Source of the DNA: Rouxiella sp. S1S-2
Lineage (GTDB): Bacteria > Pseudomonadota > Gammaproteobacteria > Enterobacterales > Enterobacteriaceae
DNA length: 64,000 nt
Direction of reading: 5' to 3'
NCBI RefSeq assembly: GCF_009208105.1
Contig: NZ_WFKL01000001.1
Span: 1,302,001-1,366,000 of the forward strand
The position numbers and the translations under genes were made by a program. Position 1 is the first letter of the stretch. Each line of letters begins with the position of its first letter. Positions 36,715 to 44,848 of this stretch are shown one piece after another. The notes beneath the pieces are model-generated. The model searched no databases. It was not told where the DNA came from and saw nothing but the letters and a program-made list of their open reading frames with translations.

Positions 36715-38472
36715 ATGCCAAGCCGTCGTCTTGAACAGCAATATTTGCGCCTGCTGGACTTTTTCCCGATGCAGAAGGTGAGCACCACGCTTCAGGAGTT
36801 GGCGGACCAACTTCATTGCAGCAAAAGGCACATGCGCAGTCTGCTGGTTCAAATGCAGGAATTGGAGTGGATTGACTGGCAGTCAGTCGCCGGACGTGGC
36901 CATCGTTCGCAACTGGTCCTGCTAAGAAATGCCCACCAACTGCTGGTGGCAAAAGCCGATAAACTATTGGATGAAGGCAATTTCGACGAGGCGATTAACC
37001 TGCTTGGCGATGAAAAACAGCTGGTGACCTCACTGTTGCGCAGTAAGCTTGGATACAGTATTCGCGATGAATATCAGTCAATAAGAGTGCCTTACTACCG
37101 AACGATGCCTAACCTTTATCCGGGTACGCCGCTACGACGTTCCGAGTTGCATCTGGTTCGACAGATTTTTAACGGACTAACGCGTATCAACGAGAAAAGT
37201 GGCGGCGTTGAGCAAGACCTTGCGCATCAATGGCGACAAATTGACCCACTTCAATGGCGTTTTTACCTGCGCCCCGGCGTGCAGTTTCATGACGGTCGCG
37301 AACTGGGGAGTCTCGACGTGGTGGTGTCGTTGACTCGTTGCGCGCAACAGTCGCTTTTTTCTCACATCAAGCAGATTTATCAGAGCGGATCGCTGAGCGT
37401 TGTGATCGAACTTACTCAGCCAGATGCACAGCTTCCTCTTTTATTGTCTCATCCCGCGGCGATGATTTTGCCAGCAGACCACGCCTCTCGCATCGATTTT
37501 GCTTCACGCCCCATTGGAACCGGTCCTTATCAGGTCAGTGAAAACAACGACTGGCGGCTGTTATTGAAGGCTTTCGACCACTATTTTGGATTCAGGGCAC
37601 TGCTGGACGAGGTTGAGGTATTGATGTGGCCTGACCTGGCAACGCTGTCATTAACGGATAAAAGCGCCTCCTCTTCTAATGCTATACCTGCGCAGTCCGC
37701 GGCCTGGCTAAGTTCGAGTATTAGTGATGTGGACTACGTTGCTGGTCACGCGGTGAATTTTACCGGTAAACCTTCCGACCTTTCGAGTGAAATGTTTCTG
37801 GAAAGGGGCGGGTACTTCTTGCTCTGTGACAGCCGGTCCGAACATTGGAAAACCATTGAGCAACGCCGCTGGCTGCGTGAAAAGCTCAATCCAAATTTAC
37901 TGATTCAGCAGCTTATTGAACCTATCCGCCAGTTTTGGGTGCCCACTGGAAGCCTGTTGCCTTCGTGGTTTCACTGCATGGATGCCGGAAAATCTCAGGC
38001 TCCGCATCTTCCTGCCAGGTTGAGGTTGGCCTATCACGAGCAGCATCCTGAATACTCTATGTTGGCTAATGACATGAAGACAATTCTTGCCGCCGAGGGG
38101 GTGGAACTTGAGGTGCTTGAGCTTGACTATGAGCGCTGGGCAACAGGTGGCGCGGAGGCTGACCTGTGGCTGGGAACGGTGAACTTCGCGGTTCCCGAAG
38201 AGTGGAATGTGGGCGCATGGATGCTGGGCATGCCGCTTCTAAAACACTGCCTCTCGGGGGGAGATAACTCGCTTTTTTTAGAATGGTTACAGCAGTGGCG
38301 CGAGCAGACTTTAAGCTCACAGCAGTTGGTTCAAAACGTGGTGGGTGAGGGATGGCTTCAGCCGCTTTTCCACCACTGGATGCGCCTAAAAGGACCCGAG
38401 CAGGCGCAGGGTATCCACCTTAATAACCTCGGCTGGTTTGACTTCAAAACCACCTGGATGGAGCCGGAGTAA
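36715..38472 (+). CDS. SgrR-family regulator with solute-binding domain
   Basis: A 585-residue protein with an N-terminal winged helix (about residues 1-110, TTLQELADQLHCSKRHMRSLL) and a C-terminal extracellular-solute-binding-protein-5 like domain. It follows E. coli SgrR along its length (YYRTMPNLYPGTPLRRSE, WRFYLRPGVQFHDGREL, LGWFDFKTTW). E. coli SgrR activates sgrS on sugar-phosphate stress. No sgrS seed or setA gene is seen here, so I treat this as a paralogue that probably controls the divergent dehydrogenase/EIIC/VOC operon. The start MPSRRLEQQ follows GGAG; the earlier ATG at 36682 lacks support. Confidence 0.8.
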   Translation: MPSRRLEQQYLRLLDFFPMQKVSTTLQELADQLHCSKRHMRSLLVQMQELEWIDWQSVAGRGHRSQLVLLRNAHQLLVAKADKLLDEGNFDEAINLLGDEKQLVTSLLRSKLGYSIRDEYQSIRVPYYRTMPNLYPGTPLRRSELHLVRQIFNGLTRINEKSGGVEQDLAHQWRQIDPLQWRFYLRPGVQFHDGRELGSLDVVVSLTRCAQQSLFSHIKQIYQSGSLSVVIELTQPDAQLPLLLSHPAAMILPADHASRIDFASRPIGTGPYQVSENNDWRLLLKAFDHYFGFRALLDEVEVLMWPDLATLSLTDKSASSSNAIPAQSAAWLSSSISDVDYVAGHAVNFTGKPSDLSSEMFLERGGYFLLCDSRSEHWKTIEQRRWLREKLNPNLLIQQLIEPIRQFWVPTGSLLPSWFHCMDAGKSQAPHLPARLRLAYHEQHPEYSMLANDMKTILAAEGVELEVLELDYERWATGGAEADLWLGTVNFAVPEEWNVGAWMLGMPLLKHCLSGGDNSLFLEWLQQWREQTLSSQQLVQNVVGEGWLQPLFHHWMRLKGPEQAQGIHLNNLGWFDFKTTWMEPE

Positions 38473-38531
38473 GCTTGGGTTAAAAAGGTTTTGTTATCTA
38501 ACATCGGCGATAACTGAAAACGTCACACATA

Positions 38532-39425
38532 TCACTCCAGTTTACTTTTTCCCGAGCAGCAAGTAATACCAAACACGATAAGGACGAGTGAGATCAGATG
38601 ATAGGTTTGAAAGGTCTCACCTAATAACAGGATACTGAGCAGGCCGCCGGAAACAGGGATAATATGGGTAAATATCTCGCTGCGGGTGGTGCCTATCATC
38701 GATACCCCTTTGTTCCAAAAAACATAAGCCAACCATGAAGGGAAAATCACGAGATATAGCACGCCTAAAACAGTAGGGAAATTGATCGCCTGAGTTAGCA
38801 GTGAGTCATCATGTGAAAACAAGCGGTATCCAAGATAGATTGGCAGCAGAATAATCGTACCCACTAACGAGCAGAAGCCAACAAAGGCGGTATTGGTCAC
38901 TCGCTTGTCTTTCAATCTCAATAATGCGCAGTAAAACGCCCAGCTTAATGCCGATATAATGGTGAGAATATCACCGACCCCAAATGCAGAAAACGATGAA
39001 CCCCCTCTGGCATTAGCATAAGCCAGATAGATAACGCCTGCCGTGCTGACACCAGCACCGACGATATTCCTGCGGGTAATCTTTTCGTGAAAAAACAAAA
39101 AATTTATGATGATGACCAGGCAGGGTGTAACGGAGATATAGATGGCGGCGTTCAAGGCGCTTGTATACTGCAGTCCAATGTATAGGGTGAGAGGGAAGCA
39201 AACCTGGCCCAAAAAAGCGTAGAGTGAATTTATTAGCAGATTTTCTGTCAGGTAGTGCCACTCATTTTTGATGGTTTGCCAATAGAGTGAAAACATCAGT
39301 GCCGAAGTGAGCCCCCAACGAATCAGGCTTAATAAATAGGGATTAACCGTGCTGACCAGCATATGACCGGCAACATAATTACCCCCCCAAAAAAGTGTCG
39401 CTAAAATCAGTAATAAATAAGGCAT
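38532..39425 (-). CDS. EamA/DMT family exporter
   Basis: A 297-residue drug/metabolite transporter with ten predicted membrane spans in two EamA repeats (about 5-135 and 148-285), starting LLLILATLFWGGNYVAGHML. It lies 54 bases downstream of the haem-oxygenase-like diiron oxidase gene on the same strand. The pair looks like make-and-export: the oxidase modifies a metabolite or amino acid and the DMT protein removes it. The exported compound is unknown. Confidence 0.85.
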   Translation of the reverse strand: MPYLLLILATLFWGGNYVAGHMLVSTVNPYLLSLIRWGLTSALMFSLYWQTIKNEWHYLTENLLINSLYAFLGQVCFPLTLYIGLQYTSALNAAIYISVTPCLVIIINFLFFHEKITRRNIVGAGVSTAGVIYLAYANARGGSSFSAFGVGDILTIISALSWAFYCALLRLKDKRVTNTAFVGFCSLVGTIILLPIYLGYRLFSHDDSLLTQAINFPTVLGVLYLVIFPSWLAYVFWNKGVSMIGTTRSEIFTHIIPVSGGLLSILLLGETFQTYHLISLVLIVFGITCCSGKSKLE

Positions 39426-39479
39426 TTTTTTCCTGGAGTGGCCCTAAGGCCACTGAATATGTAACTTTTTGCATGTTGA

Positions 39480-40505
39480 TTATATTTTTTTAAATTCGCT
39501 AAGTAAGTTGTCATAATATTTTTCAGCCGTATTTAATCGTAATACACTGCCAAGGTAAAACTCGTTTGCTGCCTCAGGGTGTTGTTGGGTAATTACATTA
39601 ATGACCTTATAAAGCCAGTCTTCGCCGTGTTTGATATCGACCTCGATGTGTTCGGTATAATAATGTATGTCTCTGACCGTGAGCCCGAGTCGTGTGCAGC
39701 CTTTTACCAGTTTTGAATATTGTGGTGGGTCGAGTACTTCGGTCATTGCCATTACGCCGAGTAGCTTGTAGTAATGGCGGCGGTTAATGCCTCCGAGCAT
39801 AAAAGCATTATGTCCTGCAATCGCCTCCACCCCATACAGCTCAATATAATGGCTCTCCGGCAGGGAAATAGCTCGCCTCTCAAGCAGGTCCTTATACAGA
39901 TTTACGTGAGTAAAGTCGTTATCTCCGTGACCGACTTCATCCCAGATATTTTCACTGATAGTCGCTCGGGTTTCCGGTGGTGCACCAATTAGCGTATAAG
40001 CTACCAGGTCGAAAAAAAGCAAATTAAGGGCGCTGTCACTCTTTAGAAATAGATAAAGTTGTTCTTCTGTCGCTTCTTTCTCTATAAAATCGAACAATGG
40101 GTGATGAGAGGCGTTGTGGTTTCTCCAAAGATTTATCAAGAATTTAGCGCAGTTTTCATAACCGGAAGAAAGGTTAATACTCTGCAGGTCGGTAAATTCG
40201 TGCGAGAGCCATCGGGTTTCAATTTTATTTCTGATGCTGAGCAAGATAGGATCATATTGATGCGTGGCGGCGGTAGATAATGGGTTGCATAAATTTATTT
40301 GGTAAATCATAAATAGCGCATTGTGAATCACTTTTTGCGCATCTAAAGAATTTTCATCATAGGCATCGCTCAAGATTTTATCGATATCAATAACACTTCC
40401 TTCAATATTACAGGGCGTTTGTTGGTTGATGTATGAAATAAGTCTTTTTGTGAAATTATATCTGTCATTTTCAATGGTCGATTTGACTTCTTTTAGATTA
40501 AACAC
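39480..40505 (-). CDS. Haem-oxygenase-like diiron oxidase (HDO) family protein
   Basis: A 341-residue all-helical protein of the iron-containing redox enzyme/HDO group (relatives include UndA, BesC and the SznF central domain). Likely metal ligands: a Glu in IEKEATEEQ (residues 141-149), E190 and H193 in WDEVGHGD, and the H286-x3-D290-x2-H293 motif in HIEVDIKHGEDW, which matches the HxxxDxxH helix of SznF. The first 100 residues form a family-variable extension. The gene is visibly AT-rich and starts just after a GGAGG ribosome binding site. Enzymes of this fold oxidise amino acids or fatty acids; substrate unknown. Confidence 0.8.
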   Translation of the reverse strand: MFNLKEVKSTIENDRYNFTKRLISYINQQTPCNIEGSVIDIDKILSDAYDENSLDAQKVIHNALFMIYQINLCNPLSTAATHQYDPILLSIRNKIETRWLSHEFTDLQSINLSSGYENCAKFLINLWRNHNASHHPLFDFIEKEATEEQLYLFLKSDSALNLLFFDLVAYTLIGAPPETRATISENIWDEVGHGDNDFTHVNLYKDLLERRAISLPESHYIELYGVEAIAGHNAFMLGGINRRHYYKLLGVMAMTEVLDPPQYSKLVKGCTRLGLTVRDIHYYTEHIEVDIKHGEDWLYKVINVITQQHPEAANEFYLGSVLRLNTAEKYYDNLLSEFKKI

Positions 40506-40658
40506 AATAACCTCCTTTTTGTTATGGATATTGGCAGTGTAGACCTATCTACTCCGTTAGCCAGAAGATAAATAATTATGCTCGTTTTTTTATAATATAT
40601 TGGATGACGTTGATGGGAATATTGTTTAACTTAATCGGTAGGGCCTGATTAATGAGAA

Positions 40659-41555
40659 ATGAATATGTCAGATAAGGCGTTTCATTGGAGTTGGATTACG
40701 CGTGAAGGTCATCAAGACGCAAGTGCACAAGTGACGGCTCGTTTTCCTTATTGGAGTTTTACCAAAACCGTTATTGCCATTTGTGCCTTAAAGCTTTCTG
40801 AAATTGGTGTAGTTGAGCTCGATACTCACCTTGATGGTGAAGCCTATACGCTGCGTCAATTGCTCCAGCATACCGCCGGTATTGCTGACTACGGGCAGAT
40901 TGCCGATTATCATCGCGACGTTGCAGCTCAGCAATTGCCCTGGCCGCGAGAAAAACTGTTGGCCGCCGTAAGGGAGAAAGGTACGCTGTTTCCTCCGGGC
41001 GGCGGATGGGCCTATTCCAACGTCGGCTATATGCTGGCCCGTGAACATCTTGAGTCCGCCTCAGGGCAACGTTTTGCAGATTTGCTGGAGAAGTTAATTG
41101 TTACTCCGCTGGGTTTACAGAGCGTTGAGCTTGCCACTACGCAAAAACAGTTTGCAAGTCTGCATTGGCAGGCCGCCGCGCAGTATCATCCTGGTTGGGT
41201 CTATCATGGCTGCCTGACGGGAACCGCAAACGACGCCGCCAAAATTTTGCACGCGCTGTTTAGTGGTGAATTACTGAGTGAGACCCTGCGTGAACAAATG
41301 CTGGTACGCTATCCGTTAGGCGGTGTGATCCCTGGACGGCCGTGGACCGAGTGTGGCTACAGTTTGGGGCTGATGAGCGGCAAAGTAGAGCAGGGGATAA
41401 GGGCCATTGGCCATTCAGGCGCCGGACCATTCTGCGTAAACGCGGTCTATCATTTTCCCGACCGCGATGATCCGATAACCGTGGCTTGTTTCACCAAGGG
41501 CGCAGATGAAGGACTTGCCGAATTTTATGCCACACGGCTTGCCAACGAGAGATGA
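40659..41555 (+). CDS. Serine hydrolase, beta-lactamase/PBP4-like family
   Basis: A 298-residue class C beta-lactamase-family protein. The SxxK nucleophile is S33-F-T-K36, the YxN motif is Y119-S-N121, and HSG in AIGHSGAGPFC stands at the KTG position. There is no signal peptide, so it is probably a cytoplasmic esterase or peptidase rather than a resistance enzyme. It is divergent from the diiron oxidase gene across 153 bases, so the two may share control. Convergent DUF3237 gene follows after 26 bases. Confidence 0.82.
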   Translation: MNMSDKAFHWSWITREGHQDASAQVTARFPYWSFTKTVIAICALKLSEIGVVELDTHLDGEAYTLRQLLQHTAGIADYGQIADYHRDVAAQQLPWPREKLLAAVREKGTLFPPGGGWAYSNVGYMLAREHLESASGQRFADLLEKLIVTPLGLQSVELATTQKQFASLHWQAAAQYHPGWVYHGCLTGTANDAAKILHALFSGELLSETLREQMLVRYPLGGVIPGRPWTECGYSLGLMSGKVEQGIRAIGHSGAGPFCVNAVYHFPDRDDPITVACFTKGADEGLAEFYATRLANER

Positions 41556-41581
41556 ATAACAGCACGACGGCAAAGCTCTAC

Positions 41582-42049
41582 CTATAAAAGCTCATAAAAC
41601 TTCAGCGAAACCCCCTCTGCGGTGCGTTGTCCGGTGCAGATGAAAATCGATTCGGTCATCCAGCGCAGTGCTTCACTATAAACTTCAAATTTAGGTACTG
41701 CTTTGAAATAGATTTCTTCAGGCGGGATCTGGTTGAAGAAAGACATGTCTTCCCCAAACAATTTATTGCGCCATTCCTCAGGGATACGGCGAATACCGTT
41801 GTTTTCAATGTAAACACAGCCTTGGCGGGTTTGCAGGCCATAGCGCGCCGAAAGGTGGCAGGTACCATCTGGATGCACGATTTGGCTGTCAATGCCGCCC
41901 GGCAAGACAGAACCCGTTAATCTGCCGGTGACCTTCCCCTCCACAATAGCAATAAGCTGGCGTTTTCCGCCGTCTGCGGTGGCATTAATGACCGTTGGCT
42001 TATCAACGCGTATCTCAACAGAAAAACTGTGTTTGAGCTCAGGGTGCAT
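41582..42049 (-). CDS. DUF3237 family protein
   Basis: A 155-residue DUF3237 beta-barrel protein. Visible family features are the GKVTGRLTGSVLPGGIDSQ segment, SARYGLQT and a C-terminal YFKAVPKFEVYSEALRWMTESIFICTG-like stretch, whose FEV and W-M-T are conserved. The function is not known. No signal peptide. Its promoter faces the InvB-like gene across 116 bases. Confidence 0.8.
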   Translation of the reverse strand: MHPELKHSFSVEIRVDKPTVINATADGGKRQLIAIVEGKVTGRLTGSVLPGGIDSQIVHPDGTCHLSARYGLQTRQGCVYIENNGIRRIPEEWRNKLFGEDMSFFNQIPPEEIYFKAVPKFEVYSEALRWMTESIFICTGQRTAEGVSLKFYELL

Positions 42050-42165
42050 TTTTCCTCCTATTTGAGCGATTTATAGCTGTTAATAAGACAGAACCGATTT
42101 AGCTTGTACGCCGTGGCAGGTTGCTGTTTTTCACTAATTATTTATGAATTCTAAGGATAGATTAC

Positions 42166-42573
42166 ATGCACTACAACATTGCAGAGCGTTTGCGTAAAAC
42201 CCTGAGCAACATGGGATATCCCGTTGAATCCCATCAGTTCGATGCGCACTCTACTATAGAGATCAGTTTTTCCAATATTCCAAGCCTGTTTTTCTCCGTG
42301 ATTGATGAAAGGCTGTGGCTGTGGAGCGCGCTGAGCTGGATGGACAGTTCAACGCTTTCTTCCTGGGGAACCGAGCTATGGGAGGAGTTGCAGGAGGCTA
42401 TTTGCTGGGTGGTGACGGGCCAGCCGGTGCTGGGATTAGGCAGCGAAGGCTATGAGTTGAAAGCGCTGGTGGACGATGCCTGTTTTGATGAAGAGACGAA
42501 TCTTGAAGCTCTGCTTGAGGCCTTCTATGTGCTTTGCTTACGATTGAACGAACGCTTTAGCCAGTCGAGATAG
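42166..42573 (+). CDS. InvB/SpaK-type type III secretion chaperone homologue
   Basis: A 135-residue acidic protein that aligns with Salmonella InvB/Shigella Spa15: HSTIEISFSNIPSLFFSVIDERLWLWSAL matches HSTI...LPSICISVKDDDVWIWAQL, and YELKALVDDACFDE matches LTLKALVHPDFLSD. Such chaperones bind effectors for SPI-1 type secretion. No injectisome gene or effector lies nearby, and the neighbours are a DUF3237 gene and an isomerase fragment, so it is an orphan that may serve a distant system, be a relic, or have a new partner. Confidence 0.75.
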   Translation: MHYNIAERLRKTLSNMGYPVESHQFDAHSTIEISFSNIPSLFFSVIDERLWLWSALSWMDSSTLSSWGTELWEELQEAICWVVTGQPVLGLGSEGYELKALVDDACFDEETNLEALLEAFYVLCLRLNERFSQSR

Positions 42574-42747
42574 CATGCCGAGAACGACCTGCATCGCCTT
42601 GATGTTTTTCCATCATTTAATTTGATGGCTATCACGATATTAGTATTCCATTGGATATAAAAATGGCTTGTTTGTTTCGTTCTGTGCACAGTGTATGTTA
42701 TACAGCAGCTAAAAACGGACAAGGTTGTATAGGTAAGCCATTGCTAA

Positions 42748-42929
42748 CATTTCTGTGATGGCCGCCTGGCGCATATTGGAGAAGAGTGGAGCGAATGGGG
42801 ACAGCGCGATTATCAGCCAGGAGAAGCGATGTGGATATTGCCGCCTGGATAGCGGCGGTGCGCGCTACGGGTTACAACGGGGTAGGGTGCCGCGAACGGC
42901 TCATTCCGACTCAGGGTCAAACGAAATGA
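42748..42929 (+). pseudogene. Frameshifted C-terminal remnant of a sugar-phosphate isomerase/epimerase
   Basis: From 42748 one frame reads HFCDGRLAHIGEEWSEWG then QRDYQPGE; from 42828 a second frame reads DVDIAAWIAAVRATGYNGV. Joined, they give the closing strands of a xylose-isomerase-like TIM barrel (QPGEGDVDIAAWI). A single missing G near 42825 explains the shift. The upstream part of the gene is absent (a stop stands at 42745) and the end is degraded. It is probably the relic of an inositol-cluster isomerase gene that once stood next to iolR. Stop at 42927-42929 falls in the presumed IolR operator. Confidence 0.65.
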
Positions 42930-42945
42930 AATTTTTTATTCATTT
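42924..42945. promoter_or_regulatory. Candidate IolR operator upstream of iolR
   Basis: AAATGAA (42924-42930) and TTCATTT (42939-42945) form a perfect inverted repeat with an 8-base AT spacer, 48 bases before the iolR start. The same TTTCATT/AATGAAA elements recur upstream of iolC and iolT, so autoregulation by IolR is likely. Confidence 0.6.
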
Positions 42946-42992
42946 TGTTAGACTGAAGTATTCACCACAATGTTTATAAAGGGCGATTTCCT

Positions 42993-43829
42993 GTGTCGAA
43001 GCACTCAACTCAATTGTCTATTTTACAGGAAGACATTCGTAACCGTTACGACAGTCTGAGCAAGCGTCTTAAGCAGGTGGCACGGTATATTCTTGATAAT
43101 AGCAATAGCGTAGCGTTTGATACGGTGGCGTCTATTGCTCAACGAGCCGACGTACCTCCTTCCACGTTGATACGTTTTGCCAGTGCGTTTGGCTTTAGCG
43201 GCTTCAATGAAATGAAACAGGTATTCCGTCAGCATCTGATGGAAGAGACCGTCAGCTACACCGAAAGGGCACGTTTATATCGTCAATCTAGCGCGGATGA
43301 CGGTGATGCCGTGCCTGAAAAACCTGATGAAGTTCTGAATATGTTCTCGATGGTCAACGCCCAGGCGCTGCAGCAGTTGCCGACGCAAATAAGCGCCGAG
43401 CAGCTCAACGAGGCAATTAAGATGCTGTCGCAGGCGGACAACATTTATATCATCGGTTTGCGCCGCTCTTTTAGCGTGGCCAGTTATCTGACCTACGCCC
43501 TGCGCCATCTTGAGCGCCGCGCCTTTCTGATTGATGGGTTGGGTGGCATGTTTTCTGAGCAGCTAAGCATGGTGAGCACAAAAGACGTGGTGATCGCCAT
43601 CAGCTATTCTCCCTACGCTAGCGAAGCGATGGAGTTGGTTCAGCTCGGCGCCCGCCGTGGAGCGCGTCAAATAGCCATAACTGACAGCCAGGTTAGCCCG
43701 CTGGCGGCATTCAGCGACGTATGTTTTGTGGTACGTGAAGCCCAGCTTGACGGTTTTCGTTCACAGGTTGCGTCGATGTGTTTGGCGCAAACCTTGGCGG
43801 TGTCTTTGGCGTTGAATCACGCGGGTTGA
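42993..43829 (+). CDS. iolR: Inositol regulator IolR (MurR/RpiR family)
   Basis: A 278-residue regulator with an N-terminal HTH_6 domain (FDTVASIAQRADVPPSTLIRFASAFG) and a C-terminal SIS domain (about 125-265, IIGLRRSFSVASYL, AISYSPYASEAMELV). The start is a GTG at 42993 with AAGGG about ten bases upstream. It faces the iol structural genes and probably represses them until a phosphorylated inositol intermediate binds the SIS domain, as in Salmonella IolR. Unlike the RpiR protein at 2836, it is paired with inositol genes. Confidence 0.88.
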   Translation: MSKHSTQLSILQEDIRNRYDSLSKRLKQVARYILDNSNSVAFDTVASIAQRADVPPSTLIRFASAFGFSGFNEMKQVFRQHLMEETVSYTERARLYRQSSADDGDAVPEKPDEVLNMFSMVNAQALQQLPTQISAEQLNEAIKMLSQADNIYIIGLRRSFSVASYLTYALRHLERRAFLIDGLGGMFSEQLSMVSTKDVVIAISYSPYASEAMELVQLGARRGARQIAITDSQVSPLAAFSDVCFVVREAQLDGFRSQVASMCLAQTLAVSLALNHAG

Positions 43830-43965
43830 TTTTTAGATTCTAATTACAGAAGGCGCGTAAGCGCGCGCCCTCTGAGCTCCCGCGCTGTATCCTCGTTTAC
43901 ACGTATCGATGCTCACGTGTGTAGATCTTTCCAGCGATCTCCGTGAGTGGCGCGTTGCCGTTCCT

Positions 43966-44766
43966 TCATCCCCCCACTGAAAACGCCCTTAAAAAGCGCT
44001 CAATCGCTTTATTGGAATCCCCCGATGCCCACGCCTCCATGCCAACCACGCCGCGATAACCGGTCGCGTACAGGGCATTAGCGATGGCCGGATAATTGAT
44101 TTCACCGGTGCCAGGTTCCTGACGGCCTGGCACGTCTGCCACCTGAACTTCACCAATGTACGGTGCAGACTGACGAATCAGCTCAATCAAATTACCTTCG
44201 CCAATCTGTGCATGATAGAGGTCGAGATTCATCTTCAGCCAAGGGCTGTTCACCGCCGAAATCAGCGTTAACGTATCCTGGACTCGGGCAAAAGGCGTGC
44301 CTGGGTGGTCAACCTGGGTGTTGAGGTTTTCTAGCAGGAACACCTTCTGATGACGCTCGCCTAATTTCGCAATCTCACACAGCGTTTTGTAGGCTTTAAT
44401 CCACATCGCCCCGGTGACTTCATTTTGGGGATTAACCGGCAACCCCTGGCCGTCCAGCCCGGTGCCGTGCAAATTAAGACTCGGGCAGTCAAGGCGTTTA
44501 GCCACCTCAATTGAGGTCTCGGCGCTTTCCAGCAGGCGTCCAATTTGATCGTCGTCGAGCAGGTTGCCGTCGATATAACCGGTCATGGAGGTAAAGCGCG
44601 CCCCGGTCGACGCCAGTGCATCGATATCTTTTTGCGTCCAGTCCCATATTTCGACTGAAAATCCTGCCTCATGAATACGTTTTACCCGCTCAACAAAGGG
44701 CAGGTCGAGGAAAACCATTTCGGCACATACAGCCAGTTGAAAAGGGGAGGAGTTAAGAGCAGACAT
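43966..44766 (-). CDS. Hydroxypyruvate isomerase-family TIM-barrel protein
   Basis: A 266-residue xylose-isomerase-like TIM barrel of the Hyi family. LLENLN (Glu ligand), MNLDLYHAQIGEG and EVQVADVPGRQEPGTGEINY are the usual active-site signatures of hydroxypyruvate isomerase. Set beside iolB it probably isomerises an inositol-derived keto intermediate, but Hyi activity itself cannot be excluded. A strong terminator of the iolAB transcript lies 26-48 bases upstream of its ATG, so it needs its own promoter or readthrough. Confidence 0.78.
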   Translation of the reverse strand: MSALNSSPFQLAVCAEMVFLDLPFVERVKRIHEAGFSVEIWDWTQKDIDALASTGARFTSMTGYIDGNLLDDDQIGRLLESAETSIEVAKRLDCPSLNLHGTGLDGQGLPVNPQNEVTGAMWIKAYKTLCEIAKLGERHQKVFLLENLNTQVDHPGTPFARVQDTLTLISAVNSPWLKMNLDLYHAQIGEGNLIELIRQSAPYIGEVQVADVPGRQEPGTGEINYPAIANALYATGYRGVVGMEAWASGDSNKAIERFLRAFSVGG

Positions 44767-44791
44767 AGTAGTTTTCCTAATCCAAAATTGT

Positions 44792-44814
44792 AAAAAAAGC
44801 AGCCCTGGGGCTGC
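44792..44814 (-). terminator. Rho-independent terminator after iolB
   Basis: On the minus strand GCAGCCC-CA-GGGCTGC is followed by seven T (44798-44792). It separates iolB from the Hyi-like gene. Confidence 0.88.
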
Positions 44815-44848
44815 TTAAAAGTTTGAAGTAAGGTGAAAAATCAACTGA

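Noticed and set aside
38473-38531. Possible sgrS RNA next to the SgrR-like gene
   Set aside because: No SgrS seed sequence or Hfq-type U-rich terminator is visible in this gap or in the 36572-36714 promoter region.
43852-43869. Hairpin GGCGCG/CGCGCC after iolR
   Set aside because: No U tract follows on either strand, so it was not called a terminator.
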